Assembly (NCBI RefSeq): GCF_004000255.1
Contig: NZ_RCIQ01000014.1
Location: 1-64,000 of the forward strand
DNA length: 64,000 bases
Origin: Nioella ostreopsis
GTDB taxonomy: Bacteria; Pseudomonadota; Alphaproteobacteria; Rhodobacterales; Rhodobacteraceae
Reading direction: 5' to 3'
Of the stretch, positions 33,709 through 42,422 are shown piece by piece. A model generated the notes under the pieces. It searched no databases, was not told where the DNA came from, and saw nothing but the letters and a program-made list of their open reading frames with translations. Position numbers and translations under genes: made by a program. Positions within the stretch are counted from its first letter, which is position 1; each line of letters begins with the position of its first letter.

Positions 33709-34791
33709 TCAAATGATACCGGGCGGGATCATGACGTCGCCGCGCGCCAGAAGGCGGGCGGTACGTATCAACCCGGCTGAGCGGATGGTGATGTCCTTTC
33801 CATCGCATTCGAAATCCACCACCACGTCAATGGATCCGCTCGGGTGCTCCAAAACGATCCTTGCGGGGCTCTCAGTCGGCACGGAGCAAAGGCCCTCTGC
33901 CACTGTGCCAGGGGTCAATACGCAGGAGGCGAGGCATTGCGCGCCGGTCACCGCCATCGTCGGGTGTGCCGTCCAGGGCATGAAATACCGGGCCGCTATT
34001 GTGCCGCCGACACGCGGTGATGCCAGAAGACCGAATTTCGGTGTGACCGATTGCGAGACATCACCCATGCCCATAGCCTTGCCGGCGAGTCGGCGCACAG
34101 ACTCTATCCGTGAAAACAGTGCCTTGTTGTCGTTCAGCTCGGCAACTGTTTCATAGCCGGTCACGCCAAGATCTTCCGCCCTCGCGATGACCATCGGCAT
34201 GGCAACATCCATGCAGGTCACTTCGACACCATCAAATATGTCGATACGGTTGCCAGTGGGCAGAAGGGCCCCTGTCGCACCGCCAACTGTTCCCATGAAC
34301 TGCAGGCCTACGGGCGCGGCGCAACCGGGCACACCATCAATCTGCGCATCACCATCATATCGAGTGCTTTTGCCCGGCGTCTGGATGTTGGCTTCTATCA
34401 GCGCGCCGGTGTTGACGGCACGAATGCGAATGGTTGTCGTATCACCGATTGGGTCTACCAGACCCATCTCGATCGCTGCCGGCCCAACGCCTGACAGGAT
34501 ATTTCCGCAAGTTGGCTTGAAGTCGACCTGACCGTCCTCAACGCCAACCTGCGCGAAGAAGTAATCGACATCCGCTTTGCTGTCCTCTGACCGTGACAAC
34601 ATCGCGACCTTGGTCGTGACCGCATTGCCGCCACCGATTCCATCAATATTGAGCGGATGGCCCGACCCGATTGCCGCAACCAGAACGCGCGCCAGGGTTT
34701 CGAGATCTTCGGGTAGATCGCTCCGCCTGAAATACGGTCCACGAGAGGTACCTCCACGCATGAACCAGAAGGGTATGGCTGTTTGTGTCAT
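33709..34791 (-). CDS. PrpF-family isomerase (4-oxalomesaconate tautomerase/aconitate isomerase type)
   Basis: Protein of 360 aa in the PrpF/GalD family, duplicated diaminopimelate-epimerase-like fold. Signature segments are IPFWFMRGGTSRGPYF at the start, GIGGGNAVTTKVAM, and the cysteine site DFKPTCGNILSGVGPAAIE. Family members shift double bonds or isomerise aconitates, methylaconitates and oxalomesaconate. With TcuAB and a TTT transporter nearby, conversion between trans- and cis-aconitate is a reasonable guess; GalD activity in gallate breakdown is the alternative. ATG overlaps the TctAB stop (ATGA). Confidence 0.87.
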   Translation of the reverse strand: MTQTAIPFWFMRGGTSRGPYFRRSDLPEDLETLARVLVAAIGSGHPLNIDGIGGGNAVTTKVAMLSRSEDSKADVDYFFAQVGVEDGQVDFKPTCGNILSGVGPAAIEMGLVDPIGDTTTIRIRAVNTGALIEANIQTPGKSTRYDGDAQIDGVPGCAAPVGLQFMGTVGGATGALLPTGNRIDIFDGVEVTCMDVAMPMVIARAEDLGVTGYETVAELNDNKALFSRIESVRRLAGKAMGMGDVSQSVTPKFGLLASPRVGGTIAARYFMPWTAHPTMAVTGAQCLASCVLTPGTVAEGLCSVPTESPARIVLEHPSGSIDVVVDFECDGKDITIRSAGLIRTARLLARGDVMIPPGII

Positions 34792-36815
34792 GTCAGCGGC
34801 CAGGGAAGATCAAGGTAGGATTGCAGCAGGCCAGGTGGGAAATCGCGGTTGAGAGTTGCCGCCATCCCGCAGATGAAGGCGATTCCGGCAGCGGTGTAGA
34901 GCGTTGCGAACCCCCAGGATTTCCCCGCGCGATACCGGATGAAGAGCAACAGGAACACCGCCAGCGCCAGGATGAAACCGAGAAGCGCGGTCAGGAGAAG
35001 CAGTCCGCCAAACCAGGCCAGCGTTGCCCAAAGACCGTAGGCATTGCTCTCGCTATCTTCGACCTCCCGATCGGCAAAAAGCGGATCGGTTTCGGGCTTC
35101 AGTCGCATCTTCAGCAAGAGGAGAGCGCAGCCGATCAATCCGAGAGTGCCAACGAAGACCGGGAAGACGCGGTCGGTCCGGGCGTAGTCCGGGATCATCG
35201 AGGCGTCGGTGTAAGCAATCGCAATATAGGCGGTGATCGCCAACAGAAAGAGCAGTGGTGCGCGCTTGCCACCGGAGTTCACATCGCCTTCGGCCTGGAT
35301 GTTCTTCGCCTGCCGCAAGCCAAGGATGACCGAAAGCAGCGTGATGATGACCAGAACGATCACGATGGGGCTGAAGATATAGTCGAGCCCTTCTTCAAAA
35401 CTCCGCCGAAAACGGGAGCTTGCGATCTGATAGGCCTGGTTCGTGTAGCGCTCGGCGGGCGCCGAAAGGACAAAGCCAATCAGGAAGGCCGGGCGCGACC
35501 AGTCAAAGCGGCGCAAGAGAATACCCAGCAGTCCAATGCCAAACAGGGCGACGAGATCCCAGATGGATTGCCGCGACTGAAACGCCGCGAAGGCGATGAT
35601 CATGAACAGGAACGGGGCCAGCAGTGCGAAACGGATGTTTGTCAGCCGCGCGATGCCACCTGCCGCAGCAATGCAAATGAGCGTGCCGACGACATTGGCG
35701 AGGGCCAGAAGCCAGACGATGGCGTAGGTGAAATTGAGGTTGTTGTTGATCATCGAGGGACCAACCTCGATCTGGCCGGTTCCCAGCAGCGCCACTCCTG
35801 AGATGAAGATGGCCATAGAGCCGGAGCCGGGAATACCGAAAAGAAGCGTCGGAACCAGCCCGCCGCCCTCCTTGGCGTTGTTGGAGCTTTCAGGGCCGAC
35901 AATGCCCCGGATGTCCCCTGATCCGAACTGCGATTTGTCCTTGGAGGTCTGCACCGCGTGTCCATAGGCAATCCAGTCCACAACGGATCCGCCAAGCCCC
36001 GGGATCACACCAACAGCCACACCAATCAGGGAACAGCGCACCGACAACCATATATTAGCCCACCAATCCTTCACCCCGGTCAGCCATCCGCCGCCCAGAA
36101 CCTGCCGGTCGGAGATGGCCTTATCCTGTCTTAGGAGCGCGATGATCTCCGGGACGGCGAATATCGCCAGCCCGACAATCACCAGTTTGAACCCGTCCAC
36201 AAGGTAGGGCAGATCATAGGAGGCCATCCGCAGCTCACCCGAGGCCGCGCCTTCGCCGATGGTGCCGATCAAAAGGCCGAGACAGGCGGCCACAATTCCT
36301 TTGATGGCGACCCGGCCTGCCAGAATACCAACCATGGAGAGCCCGAAAATCGTGACCATAAGCAATTCCGGCGTCTGAAACGCCAGCACGATGGGCCGGG
36401 CGGCCAAAATGAAGAAGGTCAGGAAGGTGGCGCCAAGCAGCCCCCCAAAAAGTGACGAGGAGAACGCCGCCGACAGGGCACGCGCCGCCTGCCCTTTCTT
36501 GGCGAGCGGGAACCCATCCAGCACGGTCGCCTGGCTTGCAGATGAACCGGGTATGCCCATCAGAACGCTGGCGAAGGTGTCGGATGTTGGCACCACCGCA
36601 ACCATGCCGACCATCAGGGCCAACCCCAGAAGTGGTTCCATCCCGTACATGAACGGCAAAAGAAGAGACAGGCCCGCAATTCCGCCAAGACCGGGGAAAA
36701 CCCCGATACAAAGTCCCATCACGACGCCGAGCACCAGATAGCCCAAAACGACCGGGTTCAGGATCATGCCGAAAGCGTCGCCAAGCGCGGGCATGGCGGT
36801 AGCGAAGAGTTCCAT
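34788..36815 (-). CDS. Tripartite tricarboxylate transporter, fused TctA-TctB
   Basis: Membrane protein of 675 aa. Residues about 1-500 are TctA: many helices with the conserved GVFPGLGGIAGLSLLLPFMY and GVIPGLGGSVVDWIAYGHAV loops and the PESSNNAKEGG motif. Residues about 515-675 are TctB-like, four helices starting at APLLFLLAITAYIAIAY. Usually the two are separate genes. Start ATG 36815 follows CAGGAG with 6-base spacing; an upstream extension to 36863 is not needed. Works with the TctC protein encoded upstream. Confidence 0.9.
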   Translation of the reverse strand: MELFATAMPALGDAFGMILNPVVLGYLVLGVVMGLCIGVFPGLGGIAGLSLLLPFMYGMEPLLGLALMVGMVAVVPTSDTFASVLMGIPGSSASQATVLDGFPLAKKGQAARALSAAFSSSLFGGLLGATFLTFFILAARPIVLAFQTPELLMVTIFGLSMVGILAGRVAIKGIVAACLGLLIGTIGEGAASGELRMASYDLPYLVDGFKLVIVGLAIFAVPEIIALLRQDKAISDRQVLGGGWLTGVKDWWANIWLSVRCSLIGVAVGVIPGLGGSVVDWIAYGHAVQTSKDKSQFGSGDIRGIVGPESSNNAKEGGGLVPTLLFGIPGSGSMAIFISGVALLGTGQIEVGPSMINNNLNFTYAIVWLLALANVVGTLICIAAAGGIARLTNIRFALLAPFLFMIIAFAAFQSRQSIWDLVALFGIGLLGILLRRFDWSRPAFLIGFVLSAPAERYTNQAYQIASSRFRRSFEEGLDYIFSPIVIVLVIITLLSVILGLRQAKNIQAEGDVNSGGKRAPLLFLLAITAYIAIAYTDASMIPDYARTDRVFPVFVGTLGLIGCALLLLKMRLKPETDPLFADREVEDSESNAYGLWATLAWFGGLLLLTALLGFILALAVFLLLFIRYRAGKSWGFATLYTAAGIAFICGMAATLNRDFPPGLLQSYLDLPWPLT

Positions 36816-36890
36816 TGCGGACTCCTGTCTTTTCAGAGATTTCCATGCAGGAATCCCCCGCAACCTTAGGCCGCGGGGGAAAGGGCGAGG

Positions 36891-37991
36891 TTACTGCAGC
36901 ACGACGCCGTAGCGATCTGCGAGCCACTCGATCACGTAAGTCTGAGCCTCTTCCGGCACATTGGTGGCACTTTCCAGCGCAACCTGGGCAGCATCGCCGG
37001 TCAACTGCGGGTAGACGCCAAGGCGGGCCTCAGAGATCTCTGCGAAATCATCCCGCTCGGTAATGGCCCGGAACGCCGCAGAGTACGCGTCAATTGCTTC
37101 CTGGGGCGCGCCTGCGGGCAGGAACACCATCTTCTGGGCCGGGAAGCCTGCCGTGAAGAAGGCGACCCAAGCATCCCATGCCGGTCCGCTCGTTTCGCAG
37201 CTTGGTGCGGCTTCGCACACTTCTGCAAAGCTTGGCATATCCGGGAATGTGGGGTCGCGAACAAGGTTGCCATCGGCATCCAGCGCCCCGAAGGAGAACC
37301 ACGGAACCGCCGTTCCGGCTTCGACAAGCGGCACCACACCAGACAGGTAGGATGACGAGGTCTGATAATCGATATTCGCCTCGCCACGCTCGAACATCAG
37401 GCGACCATCGCCCCGTCCTTCGATGCCGAAGACAGGCTCCACGTTGAGACCCAGCAATTCCCACGCAAGAAGCGGCACAAGATCAAGCCGTGTTGCACCC
37501 TGACTACCGTAGATGAAATTTTCCTCCAGCAGCGCATCCACACCGCCAGCCTCCAGCTGTGCGGCAAGGTCGGCCGGAAGATAGGCGACACCACCGGTGC
37601 CAGACGCCAAAACAACGTTCCAGTCACTGTATTCATAGCGCACCCGCGGGTCATTCAGCAGGAATGGGAACTGGGTGGAACCGGAGGATCCGAAGATCGT
37701 GGTCCCGTCTTCATATTCCAGCCCCTGAAAGTGGTTGGCTCCCCGCGTCGAACCCGCTCCTGGCATGAAGGTCACGACAACGGTCGGATTGCCTGGCAAC
37801 GCTTCGCTCAGAAGCGGAGCGTAGAAGTTGGCCCAACGTGCGGAACCGCCGGTTTCAGAAAATGGAATGATCCACTCCACAGTTTCGCCGGACAGATCAA
37901 AACCATCGCCGTCCGCCAATGCATGCGATGCAAGACCTATGGCCGAAACAGTGGTGAGAAGCACTGCAGAGTGCTTAAAATACTTGTTCAT
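36891..37991 (-). CDS. Tripartite tricarboxylate transporter substrate-binding protein TctC-like
   Basis: Periplasmic binding protein of 366 aa starting at ATG 37991 (GGGAGG site). Signal peptide about residues 1-26 (KHSAVLLTTVSAIGLASHALA). The mature part has VEWIIPFSETGGSARWANFY and TFMPGAGSTRGANHF, matching the substrate-binding loops of the TctC/BugT family although its sequence departs from typical Bug proteins. It delivers a tricarboxylate-like anion to the TctAB fusion. First gene of the transporter operon, divergent from the TctDE-like genes. Confidence 0.87.
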   Translation of the reverse strand: MNKYFKHSAVLLTTVSAIGLASHALADGDGFDLSGETVEWIIPFSETGGSARWANFYAPLLSEALPGNPTVVVTFMPGAGSTRGANHFQGLEYEDGTTIFGSSGSTQFPFLLNDPRVRYEYSDWNVVLASGTGGVAYLPADLAAQLEAGGVDALLEENFIYGSQGATRLDLVPLLAWELLGLNVEPVFGIEGRGDGRLMFERGEANIDYQTSSSYLSGVVPLVEAGTAVPWFSFGALDADGNLVRDPTFPDMPSFAEVCEAAPSCETSGPAWDAWVAFFTAGFPAQKMVFLPAGAPQEAIDAYSAAFRAITERDDFAEISEARLGVYPQLTGDAAQVALESATNVPEEAQTYVIEWLADRYGVVLQ

Positions 37992-38086
37992 GTTTTCCTC
38001 CCAGAAAACAGGGTCTCCCAACCCTGGATGTCATTCACAATCGGCTCAACAGCGCCGACTTGATGCGGGCAACATTCAGTGCCAAT

Positions 38087-38104
38087 CTTTCATGAACCTT
38101 TCAT
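38087..38104 (+). promoter_or_regulatory. Direct repeat upstream of the TctD-like gene
   Basis: CTTTCAT occurs twice at 38087-38093 and 38098-38104, an 11-base period like the tandem half-sites bound by OmpR/PhoB-type dimers. It lies in the 128-base divergent space between TctC and the response regulator, 15 bases before the regulator start. Confidence 0.4.
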
Positions 38105-38119
38105 CGGAAAAAAAACTTC

Positions 38120-38791
38120 ATGCGCATCGTCATAGTAGAGGACAATGTTTCGGTCGCCAAAGGCATCGCTTACCGCCTTCAGGACGACGGACATGCTGTT
38201 GATCTGCTTCATGACGGTGCCGAAGCTGATCTCTTCCTGCGGGATGATGGTGGAGATCTCGTTATTCTCGACATCAAGCTACCGGGAATGGGCGGGCTTG
38301 AGATTTTGGCGGCAATGCGTGCCAGAGGAGACAAGCGTCCTGTTCTGATGCTGACGGCACAGTCCGAAATCAGCGACAAGGTTGCCGGCCTGGATGCAGG
38401 CGCTGATGACTACCTGTCGAAGCCGTTTGAGATGGATGAGCTGAGTGCGCGCATCCGCGCCCTAAGCCGGCGACCGGGGCGGGTTGATTCAGAGACTCTG
38501 AGCATCGGACCACTTACATTCGATCCGACTGCCCGCGCGCTGTTGGGTCCGGGTGGTGATTTGTCTGTACCGCGCAGAGAGGTCTCACTCTTCGAGACAT
38601 TACTAACGGCAAATGGCCGTTTCGTTTCAAAACAGGCGCTGCTCGACGCATTGTACGGCACCGGCAGCGATGTCGACGAGTCCGTTGTGGAAGTCTACGT
38701 TTCACGCCTGCGCAAGCGCCTCAAGGCCTTCGGAGTGGAGATCTCCGTGCGACGCGGCATTGGATATGCGATGTCAGAGCCTGACCGATGA
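38120..38791 (+). CDS. tctD: OmpR-family response regulator (TctD-like)
   Basis: Two-domain response regulator of 223 aa. Receiver domain with acidic pocket VEDN, phospho-acceptor D51 (VILDIKLPG), conserved T (MLTAQS) and K (LSKPFE). The C-terminal winged helix has VPRREVSLFETLLTANGRF and VEVYVSRLRKRLKAFGVE. It is divergent from the transporter operon and overlaps the sensor kinase by ATGA, the standard tctDE arrangement that controls tricarboxylate transport. Confidence 0.9.
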   Translation: MRIVIVEDNVSVAKGIAYRLQDDGHAVDLLHDGAEADLFLRDDGGDLVILDIKLPGMGGLEILAAMRARGDKRPVLMLTAQSEISDKVAGLDAGADDYLSKPFEMDELSARIRALSRRPGRVDSETLSIGPLTFDPTARALLGPGGDLSVPRREVSLFETLLTANGRFVSKQALLDALYGTGSDVDESVVEVYVSRLRKRLKAFGVEISVRRGIGYAMSEPDR

Positions 38792-40167
38792 CGCGAAGCT
38801 TTTCGCTCCGCCTGCGGCTGACGATCATTATTCTCATCCCGCTTCTGTTGATCTCGGCAGGCGTTGCAATTTGGGCGGCCAGAGACGCCCAAATCCGTGC
38901 CGCCGACCGGTTTGACCGGTCCCTTCTGGTCACCGCCTTGAGCATTTCACGCGACACGGCCATCAGCGGCGGTGACGCCTTGAGCCGGGAGACCCGCGAC
39001 CTGTTGCAGAACACCTCGGGCGGCCAGGTTTTCTATCATGTCTATGCCCCCGATGGGGTTTTCGTGACCGGCTACGCGACGCCACCGGTTCCTCCCACAG
39101 ATTTGGAAGACGACGCTTATATCTATTTCGATGCACAGTATTTCGGGCGCCCGGTGAGGGCGGTCCGGTTCCTGGAAAGTCTGGAAATTGACGGGCTGTC
39201 AGGCCAGTTCACCTTCACCGTTTGGCAAGACCTGTCCTTGCGGGATGGATTTGTGCGAAGCCTGTCGCAACGCACCTATGCTGTGATGGCCACCCTTGTT
39301 GCCGCAGTTGCCTTTTTCGTCTGGTTCGGTGTGCGGGTCGGGCTACGACCACTTCTGGATCTCGAACGCGCGATCGAGCGTCGGTCGGCACAGGATTTGA
39401 CAACAATCAAGCGAGCGATCCCGGAAGAGGTGAAGGGTGTCGTCGGCAGGCTGAACGAGTTGCTGTCGGAAATGTCGGCGACGATCCAGGCCAAGGACCG
39501 CTTCATTTCCGATGCGGCTCATCAATTGCGCAATCCGATTGCAGGTGTGCTGGCCTTGTCGGAGGCCGTTGTGAACTCGAAATCGGAGGCGGATTTCAAG
39601 ACCCGAAGTGCCGACCTTGTCGAAGCTGCCGCACATGCCGCCAAACTGTCCGAAGACCTCTTGGCCTTTGAAAGAGCACGCTCTGCCCCTCCCTTCGAAA
39701 ACCTCGCCATTGTGGATTTAGCATCGACATTGGAAAGCATCGTCAAACGATTGCAGCGCGACGCGATGATCCGCAACGTCCGGCTGGAGCTTGAGACGGA
39801 CGGCGACCCGGTTCTTGTGCGTGTCGATGCGCTGCTGCTTGAGCAAGCCATTGAGAACCTTGTGACCAATGCTTTCTTCCATGGTGGGGAGCAACTGACA
39901 GAAGTTCGTCTTCAACTCATGACCGAAAGCCAGCATGCCATCATTTCAGTGATCGATAATGGCAAGGGTATGGAGACCACGGATTTCGAAACAGCGCTCT
40001 CCCGGTTTGGTCAAGTCGCCCCCGGCACCGGCAGCGGTCTGGGACTGCCGATCGCAAATGCAGTGGCAGAGGCCCATGGCGGGCGTCTGGTTCTGTCTGA
40101 ACTCGATCCCGGACTATTGGTGCGGATCTTTCTGCCAATGACGCGTTCATCCGAGCAAGACGCATAG
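38788..40167 (+). CDS. tctE: Sensor histidine kinase (TctE-like)
   Basis: Membrane histidine kinase of 459 aa. Two transmembrane helices (about 10-31 and 165-183) enclose a periplasmic sensor loop of about 130 residues of the TctE N-terminal type (ISRDTAISGG). HisKA has the phospho-acceptor in FISDAAHQLRNP (about H245). HATPase motifs are NLVTNAFFHGG (N box), SVIDNGKGM (G1) and GTGSGLGLPIANAVAEAHGG (G2). Pairs with the TctD-like regulator. Confidence 0.9.
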   Translation: MTRSFSLRLRLTIIILIPLLLISAGVAIWAARDAQIRAADRFDRSLLVTALSISRDTAISGGDALSRETRDLLQNTSGGQVFYHVYAPDGVFVTGYATPPVPPTDLEDDAYIYFDAQYFGRPVRAVRFLESLEIDGLSGQFTFTVWQDLSLRDGFVRSLSQRTYAVMATLVAAVAFFVWFGVRVGLRPLLDLERAIERRSAQDLTTIKRAIPEEVKGVVGRLNELLSEMSATIQAKDRFISDAAHQLRNPIAGVLALSEAVVNSKSEADFKTRSADLVEAAAHAAKLSEDLLAFERARSAPPFENLAIVDLASTLESIVKRLQRDAMIRNVRLELETDGDPVLVRVDALLLEQAIENLVTNAFFHGGEQLTEVRLQLMTESQHAIISVIDNGKGMETTDFETALSRFGQVAPGTGSGLGLPIANAVAEAHGGRLVLSELDPGLLVRIFLPMTRSSEQDA

Positions 40168-40500
40168 TTTTGCGAAGTTTGTGCACTAAAGAGGATGCAA
40201 AGTGAAAACACTCGACCGCCTGAAATTGGGCCAATAGGGGAATCCGCATGTGCAGATGATGGATTCAAACTCCGACACCGTTTCCAGGCTGATCTAAGGA
40301 TGGATGGCCGAGTGTTCGTGACGATTGGTCAGTCGACATATCCAGGCGCCAGCATTGGGTTGAACAGTTTCGCACCCATTTTTTTCAGATTGGGAAACGG
40401 TTTGCCAATGCTGCAGCTTGGTTCAGAGCCGCTGACCTGCCCCCCGAAACTTCCCTCGTTCTGATGTAGAGTTTGCTCAACCTTTCCAAGGAACAAACGA

Positions 40501-40764
40501 ATGCGAAAGAGCCGTTTCACAGAGGCGCAGATCATCGGAATGATCAAAGAACAGGAAGCCGGGATGCCAACAGCGGAGGTGTGCCGCAAGCATGGCCTCA
40601 GCCAGGGCACGTTCTACAAATACAAGTCGAAGTATGGCGGCATGGAGGTGTCCGACGTCGCCAAGCTGAGGGCGCTGGAAGACGAGAACGCCAAGCTGAA
40701 ACGCCTTCTGGCTGACACTATGCTCGACAACGTGGTGCTAAAAGACCTGCTGGGAAAGCACTGA
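40501..40764 (+). CDS. IS3-family OrfA (helix-turn-helix protein)
   Basis: Protein of 87 aa: [20 protein letters not shown], then [20 protein letters not shown] (HTH), then a leucine-zipper-like helix ending [20 protein letters not shown]. It binds the element ends and forms the N-terminus of the OrfAB transposase after frameshifting. Intact. Confidence 0.92.
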   Translation: MRKSRFTEAQIIGMIKEQEAGMPTAEVCRKHGLSQGTFYKYKSKYGGMEVSDVAKLRALEDENAKLKRLLADTMLDNVVLKDLLGKH

Positions 40765-40802
40765 CGACGCCGAATGAGCGGCGAGAGGCAGCGCTCAGGG
40801 CG

Positions 40803-41660
40803 ATGCGGGATCATGACATCTCGCAACGCCGAGCGTGCAGGCTCGTTGGTGTCGCCCCCAAAACTGTTAGGCGCGAACGCCCGCCCGACAATCCTGAGAT
40901 CAGGAAGGAGATGAAGGCCGTCGCAGCCAAGCGCCGTCGGTTCGGCTACCGGCGGATCGGCGTGATGCTGGACCGCAAGGGGATGATCATGAACCACAAG
41001 AAGCTCTACCGGCTCTACACGGAGGAGAAGCTGGGCGTCAGGCGACGACGGGGTCGCAAACGGGCCCGTGGCTCGCGGACGCCGATGCCGGAAGCGCTGA
41101 GGCCGGGCGAACGCTGGTCGCTCGACTTCCTGTCCGACACGTTCGGCGTATCCCGTCGGTTCCGTATTCTGGCCGTGAATGATGATTGCTGCCGCGAAAA
41201 CCTGTGTCTGATGGCCGATACCAGCATCTCGGGCGCACGGGTGGCGCGGGAACTGGATGCCCTGGTGCGCATCTATGGCAGGCCGGCCAGCATAGTCAGC
41301 GACAACGGGACGGAGTTCACAAGTCGCGCGATCCTGAAATGGGCGAACGACAACGGCGTGGATTGGCACTACATCGATCCGGGCAAGCCGCAGCAGAATG
41401 CCTTCATCGAGTCATTCAACGGCAGCCTGCGCGACGAGCTCTTGAATGAGGAGATGTTTGACAGTCTGGACGATGCCCGGCGCAAGCTGGCGCTCTGGCG
41501 ATACGACTACAACAACATCAGGCCGCACTCATCGCTAGGAAACCAGACACCCACACAAGCGCGTCGGACGCTTGAGCAGTTTGAGGGCTCCGCGCCCGAC
41601 GCGCTTGCCCAAACCAACGACGACGAATATGAAAACCAGACCCGCAGACTCTCGTTATGA
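40803..41660 (+). CDS. IS3-family OrfB (DDE integrase-type transposase)
   Basis: Catalytic part of 285 aa from the first ATG; during frameshifting it would begin further upstream, near the orfA stop. The DDE triad fits [23 protein letters not shown] and [17 protein letters not shown], followed by [15 protein letters not shown]. No internal stop, so the element could be active. Confidence 0.92.
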   Translation: MRDHDISQRRACRLVGVAPKTVRRERPPDNPEIRKEMKAVAAKRRRFGYRRIGVMLDRKGMIMNHKKLYRLYTEEKLGVRRRRGRKRARGSRTPMPEALRPGERWSLDFLSDTFGVSRRFRILAVNDDCCRENLCLMADTSISGARVARELDALVRIYGRPASIVSDNGTEFTSRAILKWANDNGVDWHYIDPGKPQQNAFIESFNGSLRDELLNEEMFDSLDDARRKLALWRYDYNNIRPHSSLGNQTPTQARRTLEQFEGSAPDALAQTNDDEYENQTRRLSL

Positions 41661-41686
41661 ATGAGGGAGCCTCGGGGGGCAGGTCA

Positions 41687-42105
41687 CCGCGCAGCGCCGC
41701 CACAAAGAAGGCCGTGCGTTATCCCGGCCCGAATATCCGATATATTTGGAGTGGATCGAGTCGTTCACTTGCGCAGCCAAGGTCCGGATCCCGCCCTCCC
41801 CGTCGAAATACCCCAATAGTGCAGTGTAAAATTTGGCCCAAAGCGTTAGATTTCAGTTCCATCTGGTCGAACGAGACTGGCGTCAACGTCAGTTTTCTAT
41901 GTCAAGAAAATCACAACATCGCCAATAGCTTACAAGCTGAACACCAAAACGGCGCAGTCATCAGGTTCAGAGAATACAGAGCCGAGAGAACAGATTTTGG
42001 GTCAATTGGCGGGATCGGAGTGAATAGCCTGACGCGTAAATCCCTTTGAAAACACGAGAAAATCCGGCTGAGATCACACGCAGAGAACGGTTTCGCGAGG
42101 GCAAA
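41687..42105. other. Region between the IS3 element and tRNA-Ser
   Basis: 419 bases without an intact gene. On the minus strand a frame from about 41870 reads AKFYTALLGYFDGEGG and IRTLAAQVNDSIHSKYIGYS and runs to the IS3 boundary; removing the element and one CCGC copy lets it continue about 20 codons to a stop near 40376. This looks like the decayed end of a gene interrupted by the IS, family not recognised. Nearer the tRNA the sequence is AT-richer with no clear feature. Confidence 0.35.
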
Positions 42106-42195
42106 TGGCGGAGGAGGTGGGATTCGAACCCACGGTACGCTTTCACGCACGCCGGTTTTCAAGACCGGTGCATTCGACCACTCTGCCACTCCTCC
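42106..42195 (-). tRNA. tRNA-Ser (anticodon UGA)
   Basis: Read on the minus strand it begins GGAGGAGTGGCAGAG and ends CTCCTCCG with an encoded CCA. The 7-bp acceptor stem (GGAGGAG/CTCCTCC), the anticodon loop CTTGAAA giving UGA, a long variable arm typical of serine tRNAs, and the T-loop GGTTCGAATCC are all visible. The 3' end faces the accessory region. Confidence 0.96.
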
Positions 42196-42422
42196 GTGGG
42201 GGTCGGAAGCTTCCCTTAGCGCCCCTCCTGCGATTCTGAAAGTACCCCTGAAACCGCAGCAACCGCAGGATGTTGCCGATTGCGTCCAGGATGGGTTTGC
42301 AGCGCGCGGGGGAAGCTGTATCCTTGCCGCGAATAGCCGGGCGGGTTCCGGCGACTTGGACGGCGACGCCTCGGGTCAAGCGCAGGGCATAAGGCGCGAT
42401 GGGGCGGCAGAGCAGGGGAAAG

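Larger units (their letters stand above)
40433..41686 (+). mobile_element. IS3-family insertion sequence with intact ends
   Basis: The 1254-bp element has inverted repeats starting TGACCTGCCCCCCGA at the left and ending in the reverse complement at 41686, with about 20 matches over 24 bases. It is flanked by a 4-base direct repeat CCGC (40429-40432 and 41687-41690), the target duplication. Two consecutive frames, orfA and orfB, are in the order and relative frame usual for IS3 programmed frameshifting. Confidence 0.92.

Noticed and set aside
34785-35801. 338-codon plus-strand open frame.
   Set aside because: Exactly antisense to the TctA-TctB fusion; no family features.
42106-42130. Search for a duplicated tRNA 3' end (att site) elsewhere in the window.
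   Set aside because: No second copy of the tRNA-Ser 3' sequence was seen by eye.
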